From NCBI GenBank assembly GCA_002964805.2, contig PUDQ02000010.1, forward strand, positions 1,736,001-1,800,000: DNA of 64,000 bases, given 5' to 3'. The position numbers were made by a program, and so were the translations under genes. This document shows positions 46,063 to 57,083 of the stretch, piece after piece (positions within the stretch are counted from its first letter, which is position 1; each line of letters opens with the position of its first letter). Under the pieces are notes generated by a model. That model did not search any database and had not been told where the DNA came from. It saw only the letters and a list, made by a program, of their open reading frames with translations. This DNA is from Trametes villosa. Lineage: Eukaryota > Basidiomycota > Agaricomycetes > Polyporales > Polyporaceae.

Positions 46063-47859
46063 ATGTCCGCCGCCCTCCGCTCTGCCGTCCAGCAGGTTTG
46101 TTCTTGGCCTTTCTTATCCCTTGGCCGACCACTCACGCTCTCCGTAATAGTCTCGCCGCAACGCGTTCGCGCGCTCGGCCCGATTTGCATCCACCTCTGC
46201 AAAGGCCCCCACGCTCAAGGAGCGTCTCGCCGACCTCATCCCTGCTGAGATTGAGAATGTACGCGACCCGCTCTCTACATACACATGCGCCCCCTGACCG
46301 CCGCCCCAGGTAAAAGCGACGCGCGCGGCGCACGGCAAAAAGTCGTTCGGCCCCGTCATCGTCGACCAGCTCTACGGGTGTGTCCGGCTCGTGTGCACTC
46401 ACGCGAACCCCCCGGACGCTAACCTTACGTCTCCAGTGGCATGCGTGGTCTCCCTGCCCTCATCTGGGACGGCTCCGTCCTCGACGCCGGTGCGTCTGTT
46501 TAGCCGACGGCAACCGTTTACCCCCGCTTACCTCCACCCCCCTTGACAGAGGAGGGCATCCGTTTCCGTGGCAAGACCATCCCCGAGATCCAGGAGGCGC
46601 TCCCCAAGGCCCCTGGCGGGTCTGAGCCCCTTCCTGAGGGTCTCTTCTGGCTGCTGCTCACCGGCGAGGTCCCCACCCAGGAGCAGGTCGCCGCGCTCTC
46701 CAAGGACTGGGCTGCGCGCTCGTCCATCCCCTCCTTCGTGGAGGAGATCCTGGACCGCTGCCCGCCGACGCTGCACCCCATGTCCCAGTTCTCCCTCGCG
46801 GTGACCGCTGTGAGTCCTTGACGTCATCTACTTTCACCGGCGCATTAAGGTTTCTGATGACCGTATCCGATTAGCTCAACCACGACTCGGCGTTTGCCAA
46901 GGCGTACGCTCAGGGCATCTCCAAGAAGGACTACTGGCAGCCCACCTACGAGGATGCCATGGACCTGTAAGTTTGCGCAGCAAGCCTTGCGTGAGCCGCG
47001 CTAACGAGGCACCTCACAGGATTGCGAAGCTCCCTAACATCGCCGGCCGCATCTTCCGCAACATCTACGGTGGCGGCAAGCTCCCCGCGATCGAGGCCGA
47101 CAAGGACTACTCGTACAACCTCGCGAAGCTGCTTGGCTACGCTGACAAGCCCGAGTTCGTCGAGCTCCTCCGTCTCTACATCACCATCCACTCGGACCAC
47201 GAGGGTGGCAACGTCTCCGCGCACACCGGCAAGCTCGTCGGCTCCGCGCTGTCGGACCCCTTCCTTGCGTTCGGCGCGTCCCTGAACGGTCTCGCGGGCC
47301 CCCTCCACGGCCTCGCGAACCAGGAGGTGCTGCTCTGGCTGCGCAAGATGCAGTCGAAGATCGGCGAGAACCCGACGGACGAGCAGGTGCGCGAGTACGT
47401 CTGGTCGACGCTCAAGGGCGGCCAGGTCGTGCCCGGCTACGGCCACGCCGTGCTCCGCAAGACGGACCCGCGCTACATGGCGCAGCGCGAGTTCGCGCAG
47501 AAGCACCTGCCCGAGGACCCGCTCTTCCAGCTCGTCAGCAAGGTGTACAACGTCGTCCCCAACGTCCTCCTCGAGGCCGGCAAGGCGAAGAACCCCTGGC
47601 CGAACGTCGACGCGCACTCTGGTGTGCTCCTGACCCACTACGGTCTGGACCAGATGAACTTCTACACCGTCCTCTTCGGTGTCTCGCGCGCCTTCGGTGT
47701 CGCTGCTCAGCTCATCTGGGACCGTGCTCTCGGTGCTCGTACGTCGCGCCCAGTAATCTTCAGTATTTCAGTCTACTCACCTTCTGTCTTACAGCCATCG
47801 AGCGCCCCAAGTCCTACTCGACCGCGGCGATCAACCAGATCTTCAAGGACAAGCAGTAA
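46063..47859 (+). CDS. cit1: Mitochondrial citrate synthase
   Basis: It condenses acetyl-CoA and oxaloacetate to citrate, the first TCA-cycle step. An Arg/Ser-rich presequence ([11 protein letters not shown], then [15 protein letters not shown]) marks matrix import. Eight introns separate the exons: after QQ, EIEN, QLYG, VLDA, AVTA, DAMDL and near the C-terminus after RALGA among them. Catalytic residues are all in place: His in [15 protein letters not shown], His in [20 protein letters not shown] and Asp in [32 protein letters not shown] is the oxaloacetate-side loop. The last exon reads [20 protein letters not shown], stop 47857-47859. The presequence and strong match to the mitochondrial form argue against the peroxisomal isozyme; no PTS1 is present. 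Confidence 0.95.
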
Positions 47860-48106
47860 ATGCGCGCCGGTCCGTTTGGATAGCACTGGGGGCGACGGTG
47901 TCTGCCACGATTTCGCGTTGGGCTGCCGCCACGGGAGAGATCCATGTTGTGTTAGCGTACTAGTTTTTTCTGTGAACACAGTTAGTGCTTACGTAATGGG
48001 ACATGTTGACTGTAACCCGAAGCGCCCGCGATCGAGCGTCATTGCCATCGTCTGCTGCAGCCACTCGCCTGCACTCACCTCTCGTTCATCCTCCCTCTCT
48101 CTCACA

Positions 48107-48967
48107 ATGTCTGATGCCCGTGCTCTCCTCCGCGCGAAGAGGCAAGAAGCCCACATCGACCACCCATTAGCCTCCTACACATCCTCTGGCGTGCTCCGCT
48201 GCATAGCGTGCGGGACGACCGTGAAGCACGCGACGGCCTGGGAGGGCCACATCGGGAGCAAGGCGCACCGCACGAACGCGGCGCGCCTCCGCGAGGAGCG
48301 CGCGCGCGAGGAGCAGCGGCTCGCCGAGGAGCGCGAGAGCCTGAAGCGCAAGACCATGGAGGTGGACGAAGAGGAGGACGAGGACCCTCAAGACGAGGAG
48401 CCAGCGAAGAGGGCGCGGGTCGAGAGCGCGGAACACGAGGAGCCTCGACCAGCCGCGGCCGCGTCCTCGCATTCCGCCCTTCCTGCGGACTTCTTCTCGG
48501 ACCCGTCCCAGGCCCCTCCACCACCAGAGGAGGAGGAAGAGGAGGAGGGGGCAGCGGGGAATGTGAACGCGGGCGGGGCGCCGGCGGACGCGTTGGACGC
48601 GGAGTGAGCGCAGTTCCAGCAGACGGTTGTGAATGCGCCGGACATGCACGAGACATACGAACGCGCTACGGTCTTCGCTGAGCCCGTCATAGCGCATGAG
48701 GTGCCGCAGGGCTTCCCTGGGGCGGCGTCAGGGACGGACGCAGCGGGCGAGCCCGCGCAAGAGCAGGAGGAGGTGCTCGACGAGGAGGCGCTACGGCGGA
48801 AGAAGGAGCAGGACGAGCGGGAGCTGATCATGGACCGGCTGCTGGAAGAGGAGCAGGCGCAGGAGGAGGCGGACGCGAGGGTCTCGCAGCTGAAGAGCAA
48901 GCTCGAGCTACTCAAGAAGCGACGTGAGGCGGCGAAGGCGGCGAAGAAGGGCGCGCCGGAATCGTGA
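48107..48967 (+). pseudogene. ZNF830/CCDC16-like zinc-finger protein with in-frame TGA
   Basis: The frame starts at 48107 ([20 protein letters not shown]). It has a single C2H2-type finger in [23 protein letters not shown], the U1-like finger of ZNF830/CCDC16, then Glu/Arg coiled-coil and a linker with [10 protein letters not shown] typical of the family. At 48605-48607 a TGA interrupts the frame (...ALDAE, stop, AQFQQTVVN...). Coding then continues in the same frame through a C-terminal coiled coil (RRKKEQDERELIMDRLLEEE) to the TGA at 48965. Family members have a Trp at the interrupted place (DxEWxxFQ), one transition from TGA. No intron of credible size can remove it. Possibilities are a genuine nonsense mutation, stop-codon readthrough, an assembly error, or use of the first 166 residues alone. 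Human ZNF830 links to splicing and genome stability. Confidence 0.75.
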
Positions 48968-49073
48968 CCGGGTGCATGTATGGGTCGCAAATGCTTGCTT
49001 GCGACGACTATATTGTATATTACACTACACTAGCGGTGCTGAACATGAGGCGTGTCGTAGTCTACGCAGACCG

Positions 49074-50390
49074 TCACTCCGAAGCCTCCTTCGAAGCCTC
49101 CTCCACCACAGCTACCTCCTCCGAACCCAGCCCGACCCACGACCCCCAGTCCATCCCGCGTTTGTGGAACATCATGAGTCCCAAGAGCACGGGCAGGTAC
49201 CACAGACTATGTTGGAACACCTTCCGCGCCTGCTTCTCCCCGCCGTACTTCCAAAACTTGTACGCCGCGTCGACGCAGATCGCGTGCGGCACGAGGCTCG
49301 TCAGCGCAAACGCCCACGTCGTGAGGCCCGCGAGCGGCATGAGGACGGAGGTCGCGGGGACGAGGAGGAGCGCGTGGCGGAGCGCGACGGTCGCGTTCTT
49401 GTGCGGGTCGAGCAGGCAGAGCATGCGGTACCCGGCCTGCGCGTACGACTCGCGGACGAGGTAGGAGAGGCCGTTGAAGTGCGGGAACTGCCAGCTGTAG
49501 AGAAGGAGGAAGAGCGCGAGCGGGGCGAGGGGGTTGTCCGCGAGCGCGGCGTCCGTGGGGAGCGCGGATATGGAGGACACGAAGGAGGGCAGGACGAGCT
49601 CGAAGGACTGCATGGAGGAGGGGAGGAGCGAGCCGCCGCAGGCTGTCCAGCCCATGAGGGGAGGGATGCCGCCGACGACAGAGCCTACCCAGGTGTTGAC
49701 TGTGCTCTTGCGCTTGAGGTAGGTGTATGCGCCGGCGTAGAGCGCGATGTTTGCTGCTCCGAGGAGGGCTGTTGTAGGGTTGACCATGGTCCAGAGCAAC
49801 GCGGGACCGGCGATGCCGGCAGCCACGCCAAAACCGGTAGCGTGCAAGGGGCTGATCGCCCGCCGGACCAGTGGTCTGTTGCGTGTGCGTGCCATTTGCG
49901 CGTCATAAGGGACCTCCTGTATCTGGTTGAAGGTGTTTGCGGACGCGGAGCAGAGTGCCGTGCCGAGCGCAGTGGAGAGAAGGACAGGGACGGAAGTGGG
50001 TAGAGGGGAAAGGGCAACGCTTGACATGGCAGTAAGGACAACGAGGACAGTGAGGCTGGACTTGGATAGCTGCCAGTATATCTTCGCCAGCCGTCGGGGA
50101 GTGAGGACCTCTGCCTCGCGGAAGGACCTGACGGAGGTCACTTCGGCTGCAGACGGCTGCACGGCGTCGATGGTATGCCCGCGCGCTGGACTGGACGTCG
50201 AAGCCACATTCTTCGGAGTGGGTAACCAGCGGTGGTTGTCGAAGAAGAAAGCAGAGAACGCGGAGGACTTGCGGCTCGCTGCGAAGGTGGACGCGAGCCG
50301 TGTGTGGAGGGGTTTTCGTGGTGTGGGCCGGACGCTCGCGGTGCAGGAGCGGCAGACGTGGGCCGCGAGGGGCGAGGTGACGGCCCTCAT
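49074..50390 (-). CDS. cox10: Protoheme IX farnesyltransferase (Cox10)
   Basis: This mitochondrial inner-membrane UbiA-family enzyme converts haem B to haem O for cytochrome oxidase. The frame is intronless. The start at 50390 (MRAVTSPLAAHVCRSCTASV) gives 438 residues with a basic presequence; an in-frame upstream ATG at 50561 would add Pro/Ser-rich sequence and is less likely. UbiA motifs are NTFNQIQEVPYDAQMARTRN (prenyl-diphosphate/Mg site) and YTYLKRKSTVNTWVGSVVGG with IPPLMGWTACGG. LYSWQFPHFNGLSYLVRESY is the second conserved loop, followed by GYRMLCLLDPHKN. About eight hydrophobic segments are visible (for example VLVVLTAMSSVALSPL, LLLVPATSVLMPLAGL, LPVLLGLMMFH). It diverges from U1-70K with 344 bp between starts. 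Confidence 0.94.
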   Translation of the reverse strand: MRAVTSPLAAHVCRSCTASVRPTPRKPLHTRLASTFAASRKSSAFSAFFFDNHRWLPTPKNVASTSSPARGHTIDAVQPSAAEVTSVRSFREAEVLTPRRLAKIYWQLSKSSLTVLVVLTAMSSVALSPLPTSVPVLLSTALGTALCSASANTFNQIQEVPYDAQMARTRNRPLVRRAISPLHATGFGVAAGIAGPALLWTMVNPTTALLGAANIALYAGAYTYLKRKSTVNTWVGSVVGGIPPLMGWTACGGSLLPSSMQSFELVLPSFVSSISALPTDAALADNPLAPLALFLLLYSWQFPHFNGLSYLVRESYAQAGYRMLCLLDPHKNATVALRHALLLVPATSVLMPLAGLTTWAFALTSLVPHAICVDAAYKFWKYGGEKQARKVFQHSLWYLPVLLGLMMFHKRGMDWGSWVGLGSEEVAVVEEASKEASE

Positions 50391-50734
50391 CTGACTGCAA
50401 TTCACTCGGTTTGTATGCGCACGAGCAAGTCTGACTGGGCACGCACCTGGAGGGACCGAGGAGGGAGTCGGAGAGCGGGGCAGGGCAGGCGCCGAGGGCG
50501 AGCGTGGCTGAGCCGGCTGGGATTCCCACACGACTGCTTGCTCTCCCCCACCACTCTCCACGACGAGGTCAGGCTGAACGCGGCGGCAGGCTCAGACACG
50601 CTCGGGGCGACCGGGCGCTGCACATATTCGTTGTCGACGCGCAGTATTTATCCTCACGACGCCCTCTATCTTAATACTCCTGCCTCGCGCTATTTGACGA
50701 CACCCATCCCAACCTCCAACACCACCCGCTCACC

Positions 50735-52179
50735 ATGCCGGGCACTCATCTTCTCCCGCCCAACCTTCTCAAGCTCTTTGCCCCGCGCCCACCTCTTCCC
50801 TACACCCGGCCTCTGGACAGGGACATCGACCGCGTCCGGCCCAAAAATGTCGAGGGCGTCGGCCACATCCTCGCCCAGCTTCGCGAGGCCACCACCCAGA
50901 ACTTGATTGACTCCGGCATTGCCCAGGCTCAGAAGAAGGATGAAGACGCTATGGAAGAGGGCGAGGAGCCCACCTTCACCTACGCAGAGGAGACCAAGCG
51001 GCAAATCCGGAGAGAGGAGCGCAAGCAAAAGAAGGCCGAGGAGTTCCAGAAAGCCAAGGACAACTGTGCGTCTCTCCTTTTCCCCGTTCAAAGAGGTCGT
51101 GCTCACTGACGCGTGCTCGCAGACAAGCCTTCCGAAGACGCGGAGGCCATCGGAGACCCCTACAAGACCCTCTTCATTTCTCGTTTAGTACGTCTTTCGT
51201 ATGTCTCGCACGTGCCACGTCTAACCCTTCTACAGCACAAGAACGCGACCGAGAACGACCTCCGGCGAGAGTTCGAGAGCTTCGGCAGCATTGAGCGGGT
51301 GAGAGTCGTGCGCGACAAGAACGGCCGCAGCAGAGGCTACGCGTTCATCGTCTTCGAGCGCGAGCGCGACATGAAAGGTAACACCTCTCCTCCTTATTTT
51401 GTGCTCACTCACCCAGCATGCGTCTACGTCTTCGCGCTTGCGTCGCCGGTATGACAACTTGCCTTTTCCAGCTGCATACAAGGACTCGGACCGCCTCCAC
51501 ATCATGGGCAAGCGCGTCCTCGTCGACGTCGAACGTGGTCGCACGGTGAGGGGGTGGAAGCCCCGCCGCCTTGGTGGTGGTTTGGGCGGCAGGCCCAAAC
51601 CAGAGCCGCCCGCCTTCTTCGGAGGTCCCCCAGCGCGTGGCGGCTTCCGAGGTGGATTCCGTGGCGGCGACCGTGGTGACCGCGGTGGGTTCCGCGGTGG
51701 TGGACGTGGTGGAGGATTCCGTGGCGGACGGGGAGGCGGATTCGGTGGTGGCGACAGGTTTGGCGGCCCACGAGATGACTTCGGCGGAGGAGGTCGCGGC
51801 GGCTATGGTGGCGGAGGTGGAGGATTCAGGTAAGCAGCCCCCGGCCACGTTCCAAAGTAGAGCATCCGACTAACTATTCTGTTCCAGGGGACGCGGCGGC
51901 GGAGGTATCGGATACGAAGGCAGAGGTGGCTTCGGTGGCCCCGACCACGGCTCCAACAACTACGGCGGAGGGCCTCCAGGCAGTCACGGGCCTGGAGGCT
52001 TCGGCGGCGGCCCCGGTGGACCTGGCGGCTACGGGCCTCCAGGTGGCGGCCCCGGTGGGTATGGCGGCCCGCCCGGTGGCGGGTTCGGCGGCGGCGGAGG
52101 CGGGTACCGTGGGGACCTCAAGCGCGAAGGTGGTCCCGGTGGGTTCGACGACCGCGACGTCAAGCGTCCGCGCTACTAG
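50735..52179 (+). CDS. snp1: U1 snRNP 70-kDa protein (Snp1)
   Basis: It binds stem-loop I of U1 snRNA and helps define 5' splice sites. The start is 50735 ([20 protein letters not shown]), the conserved U1-70K N-terminal motif, followed by [20 protein letters not shown] and a charged helix. The RRM spans three exons: [10 protein letters not shown] (RNP2), [20 protein letters not shown] and [20 protein letters not shown] (RNP1), and then [20 protein letters not shown], a family signature. The C-terminal third is RGG/GGF-rich ([20 protein letters not shown]) and crosses an intron at about 51,830-51,887 before ending [10 protein letters not shown] at 52177-52179. The RS-dipeptide tail of the animal protein is replaced by RGG repeats. 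Confidence 0.94.
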
Positions 52180-54823
52180 TGCCCTTTCCCCTTCTTCTCT
52201 TCTTCCCTCTCTCTTGCTCCTGCGCTCCCCGACGCTCGCGCGTGGGGCGGGGGTTTGTTTGCGCGCTGCGTCCGTGTTCCGCTTTTGCTCCTCCCCCGCT
52301 TGCGTAAGTATTGTATCTCGTCCTGTACCTCCCCTTCCCTCCCCGCTCGCAAGCACAGGTAATAGCCGAGGCAAGTATGTATAAAATCGCGATGGTATCA
52401 CCTGCATGGTTTCTAGGTCGGTGTCGGGGCGTTGTGGGGGGACGACCTGGGCAGGTATGTATGTAGGGCCCAGGGTAGTCTTGGTTTCAGAGCCAGTGGA
52501 TGTATGGGGTTGTATTGGTGTGTAAGTCGAGGTGCTACAAGGACGGCACGACCGTGGCGGCGACATGAAAACAGCGCGCACCACAAACTATCCAGAACTT
52601 ACGCGTCGAAGGCATGCGCGATCGGGCTTTTGAACCGCTACACGAGCGTTTTGGCCCCGGAGCTACATGGTATCGCCTGCCCAAAACGTGAATGCATCGC
52701 TGTCGTCCGTTCACTGTACAGGCAATCGATTGACGAACGGCCAGCGACGACACGCGCCGATGTAACGCGTGGAAGGCGAAGGGGAAGTCAGACGTTTGGA
52801 TATGTTGTGCGTGCTGTCTCTATCCAACGCTTGACACCCTTATGCGCAGTGTCATGCAGAGCATATCAAGCCTATCGCACCGACTACCTCAAAGGTGCAG
52901 GAACGTAATGTCGGTCGGAGGCGAGTGCCCTTCCGCTGTGTGTTCAAGGGCCACAGGTATTGCACGGTGCGTGTTACTACCTCCTGGGCCTCACTGCATT
53001 CGGGGCAAACCGCGATCGTGAGGTCGATTGGCGGCCTCTGAACTTGTTCTTCCTCAAAGGACATGCATCTGTGCCAGTGACCGCCAGGCTTGTTTCCCTT
53101 CTGGTACTTACGCCAGGCCCTCCTGGGGAGCCACAGTACTCCTTCGAGCACACGACGCACCCTGCAGGCACCTAAACCACTGCTCAAAACGCCACATCCC
53201 AATTCGGTAGGTGAGTATGTTCGCACTCTCGCGGGAGTGCCACCAGCTCCTTCGGGCTCTCTCGTGGGTTCCTGTTAATCTAGAGCTCGCTGAGTCTCTC
53301 AATTCGTCCTCTGTTATACAAGATTGATTGAGCATACTCCGCGGGCTCAGTCTATGTTCAATCCGAGTGCATACATCGTTCTGTTAGAACACGCCCCTGT
53401 CCCTGTGGTGTCCCCCACCGTATGGAAAATACTTCCAGTGCATTTCCGGCCGAGCTTACCAAGGCGATCTCTCACTTAGGACCTGAATGTAAGCTGCCCA
53501 CTCGCGTCATCGGCGAGATGGTGGTTGAACGGTGGTCGAGATTGCGCCGCATGATTTGCGGGCCAACGCGCGTGCCTAGAATATGATCCTCGACAGCTTG
53601 AGATCCGAGAACAGTGAAGAGGCTTCGGGTCCGACGGCGTCAGCCGTCTCGACAAGCTGAATGATTGTCGTGCCGCATTAACTTAGCAACCTCCCTCGCG
53701 CGAGCATCCCCGCCGCCGCGGTGTTGAAAGCGTCATCATCCCGCGCTAACGCACACTGACGATTGGTTGGTCCCAGGCGGGGCGGCTGTGGCCTATCAAG
53801 AGCAATTGACTTATCACTTCAGCACCCGTATGTTGTTGGCAGTTGCGAGTCGACGAAAGCTTGGAGATGCTGCCGCTGCTGCGGTGGTGCTGACCCACCG
53901 CCAACCACGAAACCTGCCCGGGATGGGTGTCCGGAACTTGACTCTCTTGCGCGAACGTCGGCAACTTCATCCTCGTCCAATTGAAACCAGCGATCACGGA
54001 CGGCCCCGTTCTCGACGGTCCCGCTTCCGAAGGACTCGGCGCCCACACCGACCTTCTCCCACCGCCCGATGCGTCCGAGCGTAAAAGTCTAGTCGACAAA
54101 TTGCTAACTCCAGTGAGAAGATGATCACTGGAATACGTCGTCGATGCGCGCACGGAAATCAGTGATATCGTGAGGGAGCAATTGAGCAGGGGGCGGAGGA
54201 TGTGGGCGCGCCGAGAGCCAAGAGCCAAAAGAGGCTAACGCAGTTGGAGGCGACATCAAGCCATCCCCGATCTCTCGAGTCGCCAGGCCCAGCGCACGCC
54301 TCGCCGCCTCCCCGCGGCTGTCTCCACCGCGCCGGCCACGGCCTGCCAGCCTGCGCGATGAAACCCCACGTCGCGTCCGCCCACTGGCTCGCTGCCGCGA
54401 TGAATATCGAGATGGCGTTGTGAGACCGCCCGACGGCCAGAGCGCAGGCCCTGATGGCTTCTTCCGCCCACGCCCCCGGCCGCTCCTCGTCCGTTTTCGT
54501 CCTAGCAGCGGCGAAGTGCTCACCTGCGCCCCCCGCGAACCGTGCGCGGACTCCCCAAATCGCGCACGAGAACGTGCACGCCGGGGTGCCTTGTTCTGCC
54601 GGCCTTGTCCTGGGAGTCGCCGGCGTGCATGCCGGTACCGTCGTACGCGCTGGCTCTCTCCCTCGTCCCCTTCCTTCCCCACTTTACCGGCGATCTCTCT
54701 CGGGTTCTTTGCTTGGTCGGCACCCCGAGCGCGCAGCCACTTCTCTCGGCCTTCTCGTTCTTCAGGCAAGCGCACGGAGCGTGTTTTCACCGTACTGTAT
54801 GACTGTCCTCTTCTACTAATACT
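52180..54823. other. Long intergenic region upstream of the homeobox gene
   Basis: About 2.6 kb, the longest gap in the gene-dense half. The first few hundred bases are pyrimidine-rich 3' UTR of U1-70K. The rest has overlapping short ORFs on both strands and is not AT-rich or repeat-like. I see no tRNA or other RNA gene. A long upstream region is common for developmental transcription factors, so cis-regulatory content or an unrecognised non-coding RNA is plausible. Confidence 0.4.
52852..53226 (-). CDS. Possible small hypothetical protein or remnant
   Basis: This is a 124-codon open frame whose middle reads like real protein (RRAWRKYQKGNKPGGHWHRC, DLTIAVCPECSEAQEVVTRT) with a CPEC pair. I recognise no family. 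Other frames over the same bases are also partly open, so this may be chance. Confidence 0.2.
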   Translation of the reverse strand: MRTYSPTELGCGVLSSGLGACRVRRVLEGVLWLPRRAWRKYQKGNKPGGHWHRCMSFEEEQVQRPPIDLTIAVCPECSEAQEVVTRTVQYLWPLNTQRKGTRLRPTLRSCTFEVVGAIGLICSA

Positions 54824-56604
54824 ATGGAGCCTCAACGTAAGTCGTATGTCAAACCAAGGCTTTGACCTCATCTTATGCGCCTACAGCATCGCAGGTCGTA
54901 GACTACCGGCCCTCAAATAAGCAAGAATCGCTCTCTCCACTTGCCGTCCGTGACCTGTCCCCACACCCCTCCGCGGTTGCCAGTGCTGCAGACACTCCGG
55001 CTTCATACGCGCCCTCTCCACCGTCGACTGTCTACTCGCCCACATGTTCAGACTTTGGAGCTCCAGACGGCGGACCCGTGGAGAGCTCGGGAGCGACATT
55101 ACCCCCTAGCCTTCGCCGAACCATGTCCTTGTCCTCACTGGTCGCGGGTGGGAAGCAGAGGCGCAAGCGCTCGCGAACTACCCCGGAACAGTTGGCGAAG
55201 CTGGAGGAGTACTTCGCGGCCGACCAAAGCCCCACTGCTGCACGTCGCCGGGACATAGCACAAGAGCTGGGTTTGGACGAGAGGCAGACGCAGATCTGGT
55301 ACCAGAACAGGTCCGCCACCGTTCCTCGTTGCCTGACTAACTCCTCTGACCAATCCTGAAAGACGTGCGAAGGTCAAGCTGCAAGCTAAGATGAGAGAGC
55401 GTGCGGCCGAGAAACTCCTACCGCCACCGCGGAGCCCTCCCCCTCTCTCAAGCGGTTTCGACGCCGAGATCTTCAACCTCATTCACGAGGACGACGGTTT
55501 GTTCAACCCCTCCTCGCGTTGAAGCGCTCTCTGACGTATCGATGACTCGACCCAGAGGTTACGATCGTTCCCTGCGCCGATCTCACCATTGGGACCTGGC
55601 GACGCGTCGCATCTCCGCAGCACGAGCTGATCGCCTACACCTGCGAAGCGCGACGCTGCATCACCTGGTTTATCCACACCGAAGGGCATGGCTTCAAGAT
55701 GGAGATTCCTTACGACACGATCGCAGAGTCGCGCTTCGCGAACATCTCCCCTGGGGAGGGCTCCGCGACATTTCTCCTCCACCGGCCTCCCGTCTTCTAC
55801 ATTGAAGAGCTCGCAGTGCCTGGAGCGGTGGAGTCTGCACGATACTGGCAGCCTTCAGGCGACTGGACGGAGGGCAGTCAAGCTACGATCGTGCTGCAGC
55901 ACACGCTCATGGGTCCTGCCTATCAGCTCGCACATCTGGTCAACACAATCTCGCCGCCCGTGACCTCTCCCGACGTCTCGTTCTATCCGCCCACGCCGTC
56001 AATATCTGACGTCGGGTCTTCACCGGAAGTGTACTCGCGTTCCTTCGACTCTGTTTCGGATCTCCCCCCTCACCCTCATGCGTCTTCCATGGTCCTCCGC
56101 CGGCCAAGCTCCATGAGCAGTCTGCGCATGCTACACCATCCGTCCTTGGAGCGACTGCGCCCAAGCCGACAAGCCAGCGTCCCCATGTTTCACTCGCCAC
56201 TCTCGAACATCTCCACGCCCGACACCACCCCTGCGGAATCTCCTCAGTCTCCCACCAGTGTGTTGCAGGTACCACCCCCTATGCTGCTGTACGCAGACCC
56301 TAACAACCCGCGGCCGTACATCCCTCCACATCCGGAACGGCTACCTCGCCTTCCGCTGGCAATGCCCGACTTGCCCGGCCTGCAGTACGATTACAGCTCG
56401 TACCCGGAGTCGCCGTACGCCAGCGAGCCCCCGTCGTCCGCGGTGTCCACTCCCGGATACTATGGCGCCCCGTCCCCGGTATGGGAGTCCCCCCACGCGC
56501 CACAAGGCGGGGGCCCGGTAGAACGCCCGCAACAGCCGTACTACTACCACCAAGCCGACGGCTTCCAGGGCCCCTTCTACGACCGCGGCGGGGGTGCTTG
56601 TTGA
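54824..56604 (+). CDS. Homeodomain transcription factor
   Basis: The start is 54824. A 13-nt first exon (MEPQ plus one base) splices across 54837-54886 to PSQVVDYRPSNKQESLSPLA. The homeodomain occupies residues about 100-160: KQRRKRSRTTPEQLAKLEEY, FAADQSPTAARRRDIAQELG, LDERQTQIWYQN, an intron, then RRAKVKLQAKMRE. WYQNRRAK replaces the usual WFQNRRAK. After another intron (55,498 to about 55,556) comes a second conserved-looking domain, TIVPCADLTIGTWRRV, ELIAYTCEARRCITWFIHTE and GHGFKMEIPYDTIAESRF. Homeobox factors with this arrangement are known in other fungi, including regulators of development. The C-terminal 200 residues are Ser/Pro/Tyr-rich, probably an activation region. It lies alone between a 2.6-kb upstream and a 0.5-kb downstream gap. 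I cannot say which named Agaricomycete homeobox gene it corresponds to. Confidence 0.87.
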
Positions 56605-57083
56605 GGTAACCTATCTATTCCTATTCTATACGCCCTCCCCCTCGTCGCGCTTTCCGGTATCATACGTCGCATTTGCTGTCGCACCCTGTTTCCACCGCTG
56701 GTACCGGCCCACCCCCGGAGTGCCGTGCACCGGGACACTGACCCCTCTGTCGCTGTCGATTGTATGTATAGTATATCCTTACACCCGTTCCCTGTGCATA
56801 TTGCTTTATTTGCGTTCCGTTGTGGATAGACTACCGCATTCATTGTCGATAATTGCTTTAGCATCGCACATCGATATACATACACGCATCTGCATAATCC
56901 CTCGTGTATCTCACTGTCATATATATATATCGTCCTATAATCGCGCACTTTCTGTACCGGCTGCCGTTGAGCAGCAAGCAGCCATTCGCTTGAAGTATCC
57001 ACGATCGGACAAGCTGCCGTGGCTGCAAGTCATCATTCCGTGGTATGTAAAACAAAGTTTTCCGTCATCCTCCGCTTCCCAGC
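56605..57083. other. Convergent intergenic region, homeobox gene / ARPC2
   Basis: Likely 3' UTRs of both genes. It contains a short (AT)n run near 56,925 and no recognisable gene. Confidence 0.5.
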
